A DNA stretch of 64,000 nt from Sphingobium sp. TKS (GCF_001563265.1 NZ_CP005083.1:1925001-1989000), one strand, 5' to 3'; numbered from the stretch's first letter, positions 18,100-27,398 are shown. Notes: generated by a model from the letters alone, not told the origin. Numbers and translations: made by a program.

Positions 18100-19770
18100 C
18101 CTGCATTCCCCAAGTGGCGTGTCGTTTGAGGTGAAGATCGCCTGTATCCGAGCGCTAGACAAGGATTTTCTGCCGCAAGCGGCACCTGCGGTCGCGCAGA
18201 CTGCTGGATCTGGACGGATCAGACCGCGAAGCCGCTGTTTCCTTGCCCAGGGGCGGCGTTTTTCAGCGCAGCGGACAGATCTGTCCAGCCGCTTTCGTTC
18301 AGTTTGAGCGTGGATCGCGATCATGCGCATAGCGGTGGCGCTCGCAATCGGCGGATAGCGGCGAGGATGGCGCGTACCATCGTGCCGGTGACAGCGACCT
18401 CGGCCAGCTGGAAGGTGATGGTGCGGGCGTGACGGACCACACGTGCCCCGATCTTGATCAGCTTCAGTTGCAGGCTGGTCAACGACCAGTCGGCCATGGC
18501 CTCGGGCAGCTCGATGCAGCGCAAGAAGGTGGCCAGGTTGTACGCCAGGGCGTGCAGTTGCAGCCGCACCTCATTGTCGCGGAACTTCCGGCACGACAGC
18601 CGCGTCCAGCGAAAGGCGTATTTGCCCTCTTTGATGTGCTGCTCGGCGGTGCCGCGCTGGTTGTAGAACCGCACCACCCAGTCCGGCTCCATCGGCAGGT
18701 TGGTGACGATGAAGCCGACACGCGGGAACAGTTCGCCCGGATGCCATTCGATCTTGGCGATCACCCGGCGTTCCTTGTCCCAGGACGCCGCCTGATACTC
18801 GAATTCCTCGAAGAACCGCTTGACCTTGGTCAGTGACGGCCGCCCGACAGGGCGCGTTAGCCGATGCGCGATCTTGTCCTTGAGGACCGCGTTTGCGGGC
18901 AGCCGGATGGCGTAGAAGAACCGCGCTTCTTCCAATCGCTCATAGATCGCCGGGATCGCGTAGGCAGCATCGGCCCGGAAGAACCTGCCACCAAGGTCGC
19001 GCTCCGCGTAGCGCGCAATGACGGGGTCGAGAACATCACGCCAGCCATCGGCGCTGTGGACGTTGCCATGGCGCAGGGCGCAGCGTTCCAGCATCCCGAA
19101 CTGGTTGAACAGAAAGTTGGGGTGATAGCAGCTACAGTCGAAATGGCCATTCCAGGCGGACCCTTCCTGGTCGCCATGGGTCGGGCTGACCGAGCTGTCC
19201 ATGTCCAGAACGATGTACTTCAGCCCGTTACGGTCATGGAACCGGTCGATCCATTGCCCGTTCAGGTCGGCCAGCGCGGCACGGTTCCCGGCCAGAGCCA
19301 GCGTCTCGGTCTCGAACCGTCCCATCTGCGATGCCGAGGCCGCTTGTGCATCGACCGCTCTGCCGCCGACAACTTGGCGCATGACCGGATCGCAGGCGAG
19401 ACGGTTGGCGTCGTTGACATCCTCGTATCCGGCCAGCCGCCCAAAGACTGATTGCCGGAACAGGCCGTCGAGCCGATGGACCGTGTTCTTGCCAGAGCGA
19501 GTATCGCGCAGCGCCGCTGACGCCAAATCGGACAACCCGAGCGCGTCATCAAGCTCGCGCATCACCAGAAGGCCGCCGTCGGAACTGAGCTGCGTGCCGC
19601 GAAATTCCAGCCGCACGCGAGGGTCGAAATCCACCCGATCTGCCCGTTGCAAGCCCGCACCCTCTGGGTGATCCATGAAACGCGCCCCTCGCAGCCTTCA
19701 ACACCATGTTTTATATAGGAAATATAATGGTCAGGACAGCGAAATCAGCGCCTTACTTGGGAAATGTGGG
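18100..19770 (-). mobile_element. IS1380-family insertion sequence (1,671 bp)
   Basis: The right terminal repeat, read inward on the minus strand from 19770, is CCCACATTTCCCAAGTAAGG; the left one, from 18100 on the plus strand, is CCTGCATTCCCCAAGTGGCG. They share CC, CATT, CCCAAGT and GGCG with a two-base gap. Length is near the 1,665 bp of IS1380 itself. One transposase gene fills the element. Confidence 0.75.
18321..19676 (-). CDS. IS1380-family transposase
   Basis: 451 residues, complete. Family features: FRGTQLSSDGGLLVMRELDD near the N-terminus, LAGYEDVNDANRLACDPVMR, the first catalytic Asp in YIVLDMDSSVSPTHGDQEGS, FRADAAYAIP for the second, and YNQRGTAEQHIKEGKYAFRW for the Glu. This DDE enzyme moves its own element. 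No frameshift is seen, so it may still be active. Confidence 0.92.
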   Translation of the reverse strand: MDHPEGAGLQRADRVDFDPRVRLEFRGTQLSSDGGLLVMRELDDALGLSDLASAALRDTRSGKNTVHRLDGLFRQSVFGRLAGYEDVNDANRLACDPVMRQVVGGRAVDAQAASASQMGRFETETLALAGNRAALADLNGQWIDRFHDRNGLKYIVLDMDSSVSPTHGDQEGSAWNGHFDCSCYHPNFLFNQFGMLERCALRHGNVHSADGWRDVLDPVIARYAERDLGGRFFRADAAYAIPAIYERLEEARFFYAIRLPANAVLKDKIAHRLTRPVGRPSLTKVKRFFEEFEYQAASWDKERRVIAKIEWHPGELFPRVGFIVTNLPMEPDWVVRFYNQRGTAEQHIKEGKYAFRWTRLSCRKFRDNEVRLQLHALAYNLATFLRCIELPEAMADWSLTSLQLKLIKIGARVVRHARTITFQLAEVAVTGTMVRAILAAIRRLRAPPLCA

Positions 19771-19775
19771 GTCAT
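19771..19775. repeat. Target-site duplication, right copy (GTCAT)
   Basis: Matches 16227-16231 and flanks the insertion unit. Confidence 0.75.
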
Positions 19776-19884
19776 AGCCTTTGCCATGAAGGAGAAGCTG
19801 GAGGGACCGCCGCACGCCCGGGTCGTCCTCCACTAGCAGGATCTTCGGGCGCGCCGTCGGGAGAACTCCGATGTTGCTACTCAT
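19771..19884 (-). pseudogene. Response regulator, N-terminal part (split by insertion)
   Basis: ATG 19884 starts MSSNIGVLPTARPKILLVED, then DPGVRRSLQLLLHGKGYD up to the GTCAT junction; readthrough into the insert adds PTFPK and a stop. It holds the acidic pocket (VEDD) of the receiver; the phosphoacceptor half lies at 15921-16229. Originally it followed fixJ in the same direction, with a candidate FixJ box 71 bases ahead of its start. Confidence 0.85.
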
Positions 19885-19954
19885 GCTCGTCTCACATTGA
19901 CCGGCTCAAAAAGCTGGCCGGGTGCAAGGAATCGCAGCAAAACCGGATCAAGTC

Positions 19955-19974
19955 GCTACGTAGAGGTCCCTATG
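19955..19974 (-). promoter_or_regulatory. Candidate FixJ box 3 (split response regulator)
   Basis: Plus-strand reading GCTACGTA-GAGG-TCCCTATG. It overlaps the end of fixJ and lies 71 bases before the ATG of the split regulator, so fixJ may feed its own downstream regulator. Confidence 0.5.
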
Positions 19975-20590
19975 ACCCCTGTCCGACATTGGCGGCGAAC
20001 GCGATACGTAGCGCGTCGGAGAGGCTGCGGACCCCCAGCTTTGCCATCAGATTGGCGCGATGCACCTCCACGGTTCGTGGCGATATGCCAAGATCATAGG
20101 CGATCGTCTTGTTGGGCAATCCATCAGCCAGGCCCTTGAGAACGTCCTGCTCGCGCCCCGTCAGCGCCGAAATCATGACCGCGGCGTCGGCGGCGCGGGC
20201 CGCACGCCGGCCGCTGTCGTCGAGCCGCTCGAAGGCGGCGGCGATGGCGTCCAGCATCACTGCCTTCTCAAATGGCTTTTCGATGAACTCGACGGCCCCC
20301 GCCTTCATCGCGCGCACTGCAATTGAGATGTCCCCATGTCCGGTGAGAATGATGACGGGCATGACGACGCCCCGTTCGCGGAGCGCCTGCTGCACCTCAA
20401 GGCCGTCCATCTCGGGCATGCGCACATCGAGCAGGATGCATCCCGGCTCGGCGTGGCGCACCTCGCGAAGAAAGGCGACACCCGACGGATAGGTGGAGAC
20501 CGAAAATCCAGCAGTCTTGAGCATGAAGCCAGCGGATCGCCGAATCGATTCCTCATCGTCCACGATATGGATCATACGTCTAGTCGTCAT
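19970..20590 (-). CDS. fixJ: FixJ-type response regulator
   Basis: 206 residues. ATG 20590 overlaps the fixL end by 11 bases. The receiver (1-125) has the acidic pair DDEES and phosphoacceptor D55 in [13 protein letters not shown], with the EKPF lysine; the LuxR/FixJ-type helix-turn-helix follows: [53 protein letters not shown]. It is the transcription activator partner of FixL. I propose that it binds the dyads annotated in this window. No fixK is in the window, so it may act on the stress genes directly. Confidence 0.93.
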   Translation of the reverse strand: MTTRRMIHIVDDEESIRRSAGFMLKTAGFSVSTYPSGVAFLREVRHAEPGCILLDVRMPEMDGLEVQQALRERGVVMPVIILTGHGDISIAVRAMKAGAVEFIEKPFEKAVMLDAIAAAFERLDDSGRRAARAADAAVMISALTGREQDVLKGLADGLPNKTIAYDLGISPRTVEVHRANLMAKLGVRSLSDALRIAFAANVGQGS

Positions 20591-22460
20591 TGGCGTTCTC
20601 CGGCTCGGCTTCAACGAGCGTAAAGTGAAATTGAGAGCCGCCCTCGGCGCGCGGTTCCAGCCATATTCGACCGCCATTCGCCTCGACGATGGTGCGGCAG
20701 ATCGAAAGCCCAAGCCCCATGCCCTCGCTCTTCGTGCTGACAAAGGCGGTAAAAAGCTGCTCCGCAACTTCAGACGACACGCCGGGCCCTGTGTCGGCGA
20801 CCGTGACGCGGATGAAGCCTGCTCTCTCGCGGCGGGAGATGACCCACAGATGCCGTTCGGATGAGCCAGCCATCGCCTCCACCGCGTTGCGAAGGAGATT
20901 GATCAGCACCTGCTGGATCTGCACCTTGTCGAGGAGCACTTTCGAGGCGCCGGGATCGAGATCGAACTGGGCGTCGACACCTTTCTCCTGAGCGCCCATA
21001 AGCCCCAGCGCCGCCGCTTCATGGATGAGGGAAGGGAGGTCTTCGACCGTCTTCTCGACCTCCCCGCGCGCCACGAAGTCGCGTAGCCGCCGGACGATCT
21101 GTCCGGCGCGAAGAGCCTCTCGAACCGTATCCTCGAGGGCTTCGCGGATCATCGGCAGATCCTCGGGATTCGCCTCGGCGAGAAGGTCGCGCACAGCCTC
21201 CACATAATTGGCGACCGCTGTGATCGGCTGGTTGAGCTCGTGGGCGAGGGTCGACGCCATGGTCCCCATCGCGCTCACCCGCGCGACATGGATCAGCTTG
21301 GACTGCAGTTCATCGAGGCGCTCCTGGGTCTCCTGCCGTTCTGTCAAATCCCGGATGAAGCCGGTAAAGACACGCTGGCTCTCGCCGATGGCTTCACCCA
21401 CGGACAGTTCCATCGGGAAGGTCGAACCGTCGCGCCGCGCACCGATCACGACACGTCCGATCCCGATGATCCGCCGCTCGCCGGTCGAAAGATAGCGCTG
21501 GAGATAACCGTCATGTCGCTCGCGATCGGGCGATTGCATGAGCATGCTCACGTTCAGTCCTCGAACTTCGCTCTCGGAATAGCCGAACATGCGTTCCGCC
21601 GCGGCGCTGAACGAGAGAATGATGCCTTGCTCGTCGATCACGATCATTCCATCGGGAACCGTCGAGAGGATTGACCGGAGATGGTTGGCGCTGGCCTTGT
21701 GAGCGCTCTCGGCCGCACGTTCGTTCGTCGCGTCGCGGACCACCTTGCCAAAGCCCCGCAACTCTCCACTGTCATCGCGAAGCGCCGTGATCGAGACATG
21801 CGCGAGGAACTCGGAACCATCCTTTCGCAGCCGCCAATCTTCCTCCTCGAATTTCCCCTGCTCGCGCGCGCGTCTCAGATCGGCTTCGGGCTTGCCGGCC
21901 TGGACGGCATCCGCCGGATAGAAGACGGAACAATGCTTGCCGACGATCTCCTGCTCGGTCCAACCCTTCAGCCGCTCGGCTCCCTCGTTCCAGATCGTGA
22001 CGCGCCCTTCGGGATCGAGCATGTAAATGGCGTATCCCTGTGCGCCATCGATGAGGAGGTTGAGTTCGTCGGCAATCTCCGAAAGCTGGCTCCGGCGGCG
22101 CTGGTCCAGCGCGGCACGTCCGCGTCGCAGGAACGTGCTGCGCACGTCGAGCAGGGCGATGCCTGCGGCCACCAGCAACGACAGCACGAGATCGAAGGAG
22201 GTGGTCGCGGGCGATGCGCGATATGTCGCGATCAGCCCGCCGATCAGGATCGCGAGAACGGCCGCGATCGTCGCCGATCCGGTCGGACCCAGTGCTGCGG
22301 CGATAATGATCGAAAGAACCAGGAGGAGGTAAGGGCTGTGGTTGACGCCCGAAGCCCGAAGCGCAAGTTCTAAAGGGACGACGAGAAGGACAGGCACGAC
22401 GGCGATTGCACAAGCCCCGCCGGAGGGAGGAGTGAATTTATCGTCGACATCGCCCTTCAT
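20580..22460 (-). CDS. fixL: FixL-type heme oxygen-sensor histidine kinase
   Basis: 626 residues from ATG 22460 (an upstream ATG at 22547 would add 29). Four N-terminal membrane helices, a first PAS domain ([20 protein letters not shown] ... [13 protein letters not shown]), then a heme [18 protein letters not shown] and [21 protein letters not shown]316, R322 and R336 align with His200 (heme ligand), Arg206 and Arg220 of Bradyrhizobium FixL. The kinase has the H-box [13 protein letters not shown] (H407), N-box [13 protein letters not shown] and GMGLGLSI. It should autophosphorylate when heme loses O2 and pass phosphate to FixJ. Confidence 0.94.
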   Translation of the reverse strand: MKGDVDDKFTPPSGGACAIAVVPVLLVVPLELALRASGVNHSPYLLLVLSIIIAAALGPTGSATIAAVLAILIGGLIATYRASPATTSFDLVLSLLVAAGIALLDVRSTFLRRGRAALDQRRRSQLSEIADELNLLIDGAQGYAIYMLDPEGRVTIWNEGAERLKGWTEQEIVGKHCSVFYPADAVQAGKPEADLRRAREQGKFEEEDWRLRKDGSEFLAHVSITALRDDSGELRGFGKVVRDATNERAAESAHKASANHLRSILSTVPDGMIVIDEQGIILSFSAAAERMFGYSESEVRGLNVSMLMQSPDRERHDGYLQRYLSTGERRIIGIGRVVIGARRDGSTFPMELSVGEAIGESQRVFTGFIRDLTERQETQERLDELQSKLIHVARVSAMGTMASTLAHELNQPITAVANYVEAVRDLLAEANPEDLPMIREALEDTVREALRAGQIVRRLRDFVARGEVEKTVEDLPSLIHEAAALGLMGAQEKGVDAQFDLDPGASKVLLDKVQIQQVLINLLRNAVEAMAGSSERHLWVISRRERAGFIRVTVADTGPGVSSEVAEQLFTAFVSTKSEGMGLGLSICRTIVEANGGRIWLEPRAEGGSQFHFTLVEAEPENANDD

Positions 22461-23205
22461 TGCACTTCCATCTAAAATTCGTCCGTTCCTTCGCGCGCGT
22501 GCTGCATTCTGCTCCTCGGGATATCCGATTAGACATTTTTTCATCAATCGCTATTCGCCAGGAGAAGATCGTCTGTTTTCCTTCAGCCATCCGCCTTTCT
22601 GCGGTTCCAGAGCGCCACCCGGAAAATGTGCGAATCGGTCGATGCGTCCGTTGCGCCGTTCGCACGGCACCCGAGGCTTCTATCTGCGGCGCGGCCATTC
22701 GGCAGCATCAAAACGCTCCTCCACGACAGGGCTCGCTCACAATCTCCCGCCGCCCCAACGTCCGGCCGGAGCGGACCGGCTTGCCACAAACAGCCATCCA
22801 TCGTTTGATCGGGGGGCAGAAATCTAGGATGCATCACGCCGCATAGTGGCTTTCCAATGCTGCCGCGCGCCCCGCCAGCCGGGACGGTTGATCGCGCGCA
22901 AACATAGGAAAACGCGCCCGGCGTATTCCCCGAAGGTATTGTATTCCGCAGGCCGCCCGACCGAAGCCGAGAACCCATGTTTGCCGCGCGATTGCGGACC
23001 CCTCCTCACGATCAAGATTGGAGGGGCAAGGTGAGGCTATGCCGATCGTATCCGCTTGTCCATAAGCTAACCCGACCGGTGCCTTCGCCGGCGTGCCAAG
23101 TTGCTGGAAATTAAGGCTAGTCGCCGACGCATCGGCTAGGCTGGCCCGAGCGATCGCTCGCACCGCGCCGGACCGCGCGACCGCCCCGCCTGGTGTGTGG
23201 AGGCT
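22461..23205. other. Long gene-free region upstream of fixL
   Basis: 745 bases with no supportable gene. Possible control elements are weak: two overlapping partial FixJ-like boxes around 22917-22951 (GCGTATTCC and GAAGGTATTG) and TTGAT-CGCG-CGCAA at about 22888, half of an FNR/FixK site. The length suggests regulation of fixL or an undetected RNA. Confidence 0.4.
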
Positions 23206-23646
23206 TCAGGGCTGATATGATCGCAGGAGGGCCAGGATATCCGGAGCGTCGCGTTGAGCGAAGTCCTTGGCAATCTCCGCGAGAATTTGGGCATGCCTCT
23301 TCGGGTCGAGCTCGCTCCGGAGCGTGCCCAGCATATGCGGCGGCGCGATCAGGATCAGGGGGGCGTCCTCCCGATTGAGCGAGGCGATTGCCTGCAGCGC
23401 TGCGTGGCCGAACCTGTCCTCCCTGCGCTGGTGAAGGTCGGAATTCTGATAGGCACTACGTTTCGGAACCGCGCTGCCGAAGCTGCGTCCTGGAGCGCTC
23501 GTGCCCATGGCGCTGGTCGGTGGATTTCTAATTGTCTGCTCTTTCAGAAGCTCCAGATCGGGTGCGGCGTCGGTGCCACGGTTGCGCAGCACCTGCATGT
23601 GGCTGCCATCGACGACCAGGATTGTCGTATCATGAGGAATGAGCAT
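23206..23646 (-). CDS. Host-attachment / baeRF-type release-factor-like protein
   Basis: 146 residues from ATG 23646 with AAGGA ahead. Motifs: IPHDTTILVVDGSHMQVLRN, NPPTSAMGTSAPGRSF, YQNSDLHQRREDRFGHAALQ, LILIAPPHMLGTLRSELD. This is the family first called protein required for attachment to host cells and later grouped with eRF1/baeRF folds that act at ribosomes. A role in stalled-ribosome or translation control in dormancy would fit (inference). Last gene of the coupled operon, 29 bases after the phosphoribosyltransferase. Confidence 0.75.
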   Translation of the reverse strand: MLIPHDTTILVVDGSHMQVLRNRGTDAAPDLELLKEQTIRNPPTSAMGTSAPGRSFGSAVPKRSAYQNSDLHQRREDRFGHAALQAIASLNREDAPLILIAPPHMLGTLRSELDPKRHAQILAEIAKDFAQRDAPDILALLRSYQP

Positions 23647-23675
23647 CTTCTGTTCCTTATCCGAGGGCTGATCTG

Positions 23676-24386
23676 TCAACCGCGAAAGGAGGGGGCGCGC
23701 GCTGGCAGGCGCCTCGGCCGGCCGAAGGCACGGGCCTCGCGAACCAGCCGGATCACCTCCTCGTCCGTCGTCTGGTCGAACACGACATAATGCGCGCCGA
23801 CGGCATAAAAGGGTTCGGGCTGCGTGAGGCAGACGACCTCGTCGCACTCCGGAGCAATCTCCGCGAGGCTGTCGCGCGGGGCGACAGGTATGGCGAGAAC
23901 GAGGCGGGCCGGGTGATTCTTGCCCAGCCCCATGACCGCGGCCTTGACGGTGCCGCCGGTCGCGATGCCGTCGTCCACGACGATCACAGTGCGTCCCGTC
24001 ACCTCCGCGGCGACGCGACTGCCCACATAAGACCGCCGGCGGCGATCGATTTCAGCGAGCTGGCGTCGCATCTCGGCGCGGATATAGTTCGGGCTCGGCG
24101 CGAGCTGGCGGACGATGTCCTCGTTGAGCACGAGTTGCGGGTCGGCGCCGTCCACCACCGCGCCGATGCCCAGTTCCTCATGACCCGGCGCCCCGAGCTT
24201 GCGGACGAACAGCAGATCCATCTCCGCGTCGAGCGCCCTGGCGACCTCGAACGCGACCGGCACACCGCCGCGCGGGAGCGCCAGCACCAGCGGATGTGCC
24301 GCCGCCAGATGCGTCAGCGCCGCCCCCAGCGTGCGGCCCGCCTCAAGCCTGTCCTGGAATTCGGGTTGCTGCTGGACCATGTTCAT
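23676..24386 (-). CDS. Phosphoribosyltransferase-family protein
   Basis: 236 residues; ATG 24386 overlaps the hydrolase stop (ATGA). Type I PRTase fold: ALPRGGVPVAFEVARAL (PPi loop), LFVRKLGAPGHEELGIGAV, then the PRPP motif TVIVVDDGIATGGTVKAAV. Stress-island proteins of this kind are often annotated as PRTases without known base. In mycobacterial DosR loci the same domain is fused to an erythromycin-esterase domain (Rv2030c type); here the two are separate genes of one operon. Confidence 0.88.
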   Translation of the reverse strand: MNMVQQQPEFQDRLEAGRTLGAALTHLAAAHPLVLALPRGGVPVAFEVARALDAEMDLLFVRKLGAPGHEELGIGAVVDGADPQLVLNEDIVRQLAPSPNYIRAEMRRQLAEIDRRRRSYVGSRVAAEVTGRTVIVVDDGIATGGTVKAAVMGLGKNHPARLVLAIPVAPRDSLAEIAPECDEVVCLTQPEPFYAVGAHYVVFDQTTDEEVIRLVREARAFGRPRRLPARAPSFRG

Positions 24387-25042
24387 ATGTCCCGGAAATA
24401 TCGCAGGAACCACCGCGCGGCGTGGTCGATCACTTCGTCGAGCGTTCCCGGCTCCTCGAATAGGTGGGTCGCGCCGGGTACGACCGCCAACTCGCTCTCC
24501 GCGTGAAGGTGCCGCATCGCCACGCGGTTGAGCTCGATCACCGGCAGGTCCCGGCCGCCCACGATCAGAAGCGTGGGCGCGCGCACATGTGCGAGGGCGG
24601 CCGAGCCCGCGAGGTCAGGCCGACCGCCGCGCGAGACGATCGCGGCCACGCGCGAGGCGCCATCGGACGCGGCGAGCAGGGCGGCGCCCGCGCCCGTGCT
24701 CGCGCCGAAATAGCCCACCGGCAGCGCGGCGATCCCGGGCAGCAAACCCGTCCATTCGGTGGCGCCCTTCAACCGGCTCGCCAGGAGCGGGATGTCGAAC
24801 ACATTGGCGCGTTCCTGCTCTTCCCTCGGCGTCAGCAGGTCGACCAGCAGCGTCGCCAGACCCGCATCGCGGAGACCCCGCGCGACATGATTGTTGCGCG
24901 GACTGAGGCGCCCGCTGCCGCTGCCGTGCGCGAAAATGACCATTCCCCTAGCGCCGGGCGGCACGCCCAGCAGCCCCTTGAGCCCATCCGGCTGAACGGT
25001 GACGGGAATCGGATCGTGCGCGGCGATGGCGACCATGGTCAC
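24383..25042 (-). CDS. Dienelactone-hydrolase-like alpha/beta hydrolase
   Basis: 219 residues. GTG 25042 overlaps the previous stop (GTGA); ATG 25036 is equally possible. The triad is visible: nucleophile elbow GYFGASTGAGAA, Asp in LIVGGRDLPVI and His in GATHLFEEPG. Also the oxyanion region IFAHGSGSGRLSPRN. Substrate unknown. It lies between the erythromycin-esterase-like and PRTase genes, an order repeated in many stress islands. Confidence 0.85.
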   Translation of the reverse strand: MTMVAIAAHDPIPVTVQPDGLKGLLGVPPGARGMVIFAHGSGSGRLSPRNNHVARGLRDAGLATLLVDLLTPREEQERANVFDIPLLASRLKGATEWTGLLPGIAALPVGYFGASTGAGAALLAASDGASRVAAIVSRGGRPDLAGSAALAHVRAPTLLIVGGRDLPVIELNRVAMRHLHAESELAVVPGATHLFEEPGTLDEVIDHAARWFLRYFRDI

Positions 25043-26379
25043 AGTCCGAAGGGCCAGGTTTCGGGCGCGCCGTGGGGGCGCTCATGTCCCAGCGGGGTCA
25101 CCGCTGTCGTCTGCTCGAACCAGACCCAGGCATCGAATTGCTCCGCCAGCACGGCCTCGAAATAATGGCTGAGGCGCTCGGTCTCCGGGCGGTAGACGAC
25201 GCCTATCGCGCGCTCGAGCAATGGCTCGCGCAGCAACTCGGCGAGCGCCGGGTTCCTGCGCCAGTCGGTCAACGTCCGAACGAGGCCGGTGGACCGGAAC
25301 GCATGCTCGTAGCTGTCGGGGCGTGCCGGCTGCACGGTCTTGATCTGCATGTCGGCGCCCCAGTCGCTGGCGGCGGCGACCGTGCCGGTATCGGTGCCGA
25401 AGCCGATCGACACGACGTCATCGCCATGCGCCATCCTGCACAGCTCGCCGATGTTGAACTCTCCCTGCCAGCCCATCGCGGTGGCGGCGGCGTTGCCGAC
25501 ATGGCTGTTGTGCGCCCAAACCACCGCCTTCGCGCCGTCGCCGCGATGCGCGAGCAGCGCTTGGAGCGTTTCGAACATGTGCCGGTCGCGCAGGTTCCAG
25601 CTCTCGGTCGAGCTGCGGTACATGGCGCGATAATAGCGCTCGGCCGCCCGCACGATGCGAGCATTCTGCACCGCGTCGAACCAGGCTTCGCCGTCTCCGG
25701 CCAGATACTCCAACCGATGGACCAGCAGCTCACGGAGCTGCGCAATCGCCCGGTCCTCGCAACTCGGCCGGCCGCCGTGAACCACCGCGCGACCGTAGTG
25801 CGCGGGCTCGTCCTGCCATGGTGTGAGGCAGCCATAGCGATGGCGCGCGTCGGCCGCCGCCGCCGGATCGACCTTGTCGAGATAGGTGAGGACGGCATGG
25901 ATCGACTCGCTGAGGCTGTAGACGTCGAGACCGTGGAACGAGACGCGTTGCGCCTCGGCCAGCGCGGCGTTGTGGCCGCGCATCCAGTCGGCGAACTGCA
26001 GCACCTCGGTGTTGCGCCACGTCCACGTCGGAAACCGCACGAAGGAATCGCCGCGGCGCGGGCGCGGCGCCTGATGGCGGACATAGTCGTCGATCTGCGC
26101 CGCATCCGGCCAGTCGGCTTCGACGGCCACGATGTTGAAGCCATGGCGCTCGATCAGGCGGCGCGTGATCGCGCCGCGCGCGCGATAAAATTCGGAGGTG
26201 CCGTGGGTCGCCTCGCCCAGCAGGACGACGCGCGCATCGCCGAAGCGATCGAAGAAACCGCCGAACTCGTCGAAGCGATCGGGCGGGGGGAGGGGCTCGG
26301 CGTGGCGGCGCAACGCCGCGACAAGGTCCGCCGGCGCTTTCCTGCCGATCGGATCGTGCAGTGCCGCGTTCGCCATCAC
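25039..26379 (-). CDS. Erythromycin-esterase-family protein
   Basis: 446 residues (start ATG 26379 or 26376). Family motifs: VVLLGEATHGTSEFYRARGA with the catalytic Glu-His, IVAVEADWPDA, FPTWTWRNTEVLQFADWMR, AVVWAHNSHVGNA and FNIGELCR. EreA/EreB open macrolide rings, but distant members like this one have no shown antibiotic role and are found with PRTases. It may act on a metabolite of the same pathway as the PRTase (inference). Confidence 0.88.
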   Translation of the reverse strand: MMANAALHDPIGRKAPADLVAALRRHAEPLPPPDRFDEFGGFFDRFGDARVVLLGEATHGTSEFYRARGAITRRLIERHGFNIVAVEADWPDAAQIDDYVRHQAPRPRRGDSFVRFPTWTWRNTEVLQFADWMRGHNAALAEAQRVSFHGLDVYSLSESIHAVLTYLDKVDPAAAADARHRYGCLTPWQDEPAHYGRAVVHGGRPSCEDRAIAQLRELLVHRLEYLAGDGEAWFDAVQNARIVRAAERYYRAMYRSSTESWNLRDRHMFETLQALLAHRGDGAKAVVWAHNSHVGNAAATAMGWQGEFNIGELCRMAHGDDVVSIGFGTDTGTVAAASDWGADMQIKTVQPARPDSYEHAFRSTGLVRTLTDWRRNPALAELLREPLLERAIGVVYRPETERLSHYFEAVLAEQFDAWVWFEQTTAVTPLGHERPHGAPETWPFGL

Positions 26380-26403
26380 GCTCTCCTTTCAGCGTCGCCG
26401 CGT

Positions 26404-27201
26404 TCAATGGCCCAGGAGGAGCGGCACCGGGCTCTCGGCGAGCATCCGCCGGGTTACGCCGCCGAGGAGGGTCTCACGCAGGCGCGAATGGCCATAGGCT
26501 CCTACAACGCAGTAGGCCGGCTGACGCTCCCGACAGAGAACCAGAAGTGCATCGCTCACCTTCGATTCCGGCGGAACGTCGCGATCGATGCGGGCATGGA
26601 TGCCATGGCGCGAGAGATAGGCCGCGGCATCTTCCGCGGGCGCGCCGTCGGTCTTGCCGATCTCCAGGATCGTCACTCCGTTCGCGAGTGCGAGGAGCGG
26701 CGTCACCGCGCGAAGCGTTTCGGCGACCGCCGGAGAACCGTTCCACGCAACCAGCACATGCCCGCCGGCATCGAGTTTCCGGGCCTGCTGCGGGACCGCC
26801 AGGATCGGCTTCCCGGCACGCATCACGACGTCCGATACGATTGCCCGCATGTCTGGAGGTTCGTGATCGGCGAATGCGGTGTTGAGCACGATGATGTCGG
26901 CGAGGCCAGCCTCTGCTTCAACCAGCGCCGCAATATCGCCGGTTCCATCAGCCCAGTCCCAGGCGACGTCCTCAACGGCAAGCCGCGCCTCGATCCGGCT
27001 CTTATTCAGCGCTTCGCGGTCGCGAGCGTCGGCGAGCAGGGCAACTTCGGCATCGATCATCGTATAGTCCATCACGGCTGGCAGCTGCACGACATCGAGG
27101 CACGTGAGATGCCCGGACAGGGCCCGGACGAGATCAAGCGCCGCCTGAAAGCGAGCCTCTTCACCCGCGTCGTCGTGTATCAGCAGCAGAACATTTTTCA
27201 T
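26404..27201 (-). CDS. Tandem universal stress protein, operon leader
   Basis: 265 residues from ATG 27201, with GGAGA ahead. Two Usp folds; the C-terminal one ends VVGAYGHSRLRETLLGGVTR, the ATP loop shared with the other local USPs. It leads a tight operon (24-base gap, then overlaps) with erythromycin-esterase-like, hydrolase, PRTase and baeRF-like genes. A candidate FixJ box lies 110 bases upstream. Confidence 0.92.
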   Translation of the reverse strand: MKNVLLLIHDDAGEEARFQAALDLVRALSGHLTCLDVVQLPAVMDYTMIDAEVALLADARDREALNKSRIEARLAVEDVAWDWADGTGDIAALVEAEAGLADIIVLNTAFADHEPPDMRAIVSDVVMRAGKPILAVPQQARKLDAGGHVLVAWNGSPAVAETLRAVTPLLALANGVTILEIGKTDGAPAEDAAAYLSRHGIHARIDRDVPPESKVSDALLVLCRERQPAYCVVGAYGHSRLRETLLGGVTRRMLAESPVPLLLGH

Positions 27202-27311
27202 GTCGTTCTCCGGTCCGTCCAGCCTGCAAGGGCATTGAAGTGCCGCTAGAATGGCGGCGGACTTTCCGAAGATCATTACGTGAGGATACGGAGGCCGCGG
27301 CGGATCTGCGC

Positions 27312-27331
27312 ACTGCGTAGACTTCCGGATA
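27312..27331. promoter_or_regulatory. Candidate FixJ box 4 (between divergent units)
   Basis: ACTGCGTA-GACT-TCCGGATA. It lies 110 bases from the USP operon start (27201, minus) and 68 from the 73-residue gene (27399, plus) and could serve either. A partial second copy, ATTACGTG-AGGA-TACGGAGG, is at about 27275. Confidence 0.55.
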
Positions 27332-27398
27332 TCGAGCATGTGCCGCGCTGCATACGATTGTCCGGATTAGAATTGAGGAACCAAAGTAGGAGGCCAGC

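Larger units (their letters stand above)
16232..19770 (-). mobile_element. IS1380-family transposition unit with captured DNA (3,539 bp)
   Basis: The block consists of a full IS1380-type element (18100-19770) plus 1.87 kb of neighbouring DNA (HPP gene and a Tn3-family tnpA fragment), bounded on both outer sides by GTCAT. ISEcp1, of the same family, is known to move adjacent DNA by using a poor alternative end and makes 5-bp duplications. The outer left end (GCCAGATAAACCAGAATGG) shares CCA, AT, CCA and GGCGC with the element's true end (CCCACATTTCCCAAGTAAGG), as an alternative end would. The one-ended transposition reading is inference. Confidence 0.7.

Noticed and set aside
16232..19770. Reading the insert as a complete Tn3 transposon
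   Set aside because: The tnpA N-terminal half, a resolvase and Tn3-type GGGG ends are missing; IS1380-type capture explains it better.
22888..22901. FNR/FixK-like box TTGAT-CGCG-CGCAA
   Set aside because: Only one half matches the consensus; not strong enough to call.
22834..23163. 109-residue minus-strand frame upstream of fixL
   Set aside because: No start context or domain; composition like non-coding GC-rich DNA.
25072..27249. 725-residue frame opposite the esterase and USP genes
   Set aside because: Shadow frame running through three strongly supported genes on the minus strand.
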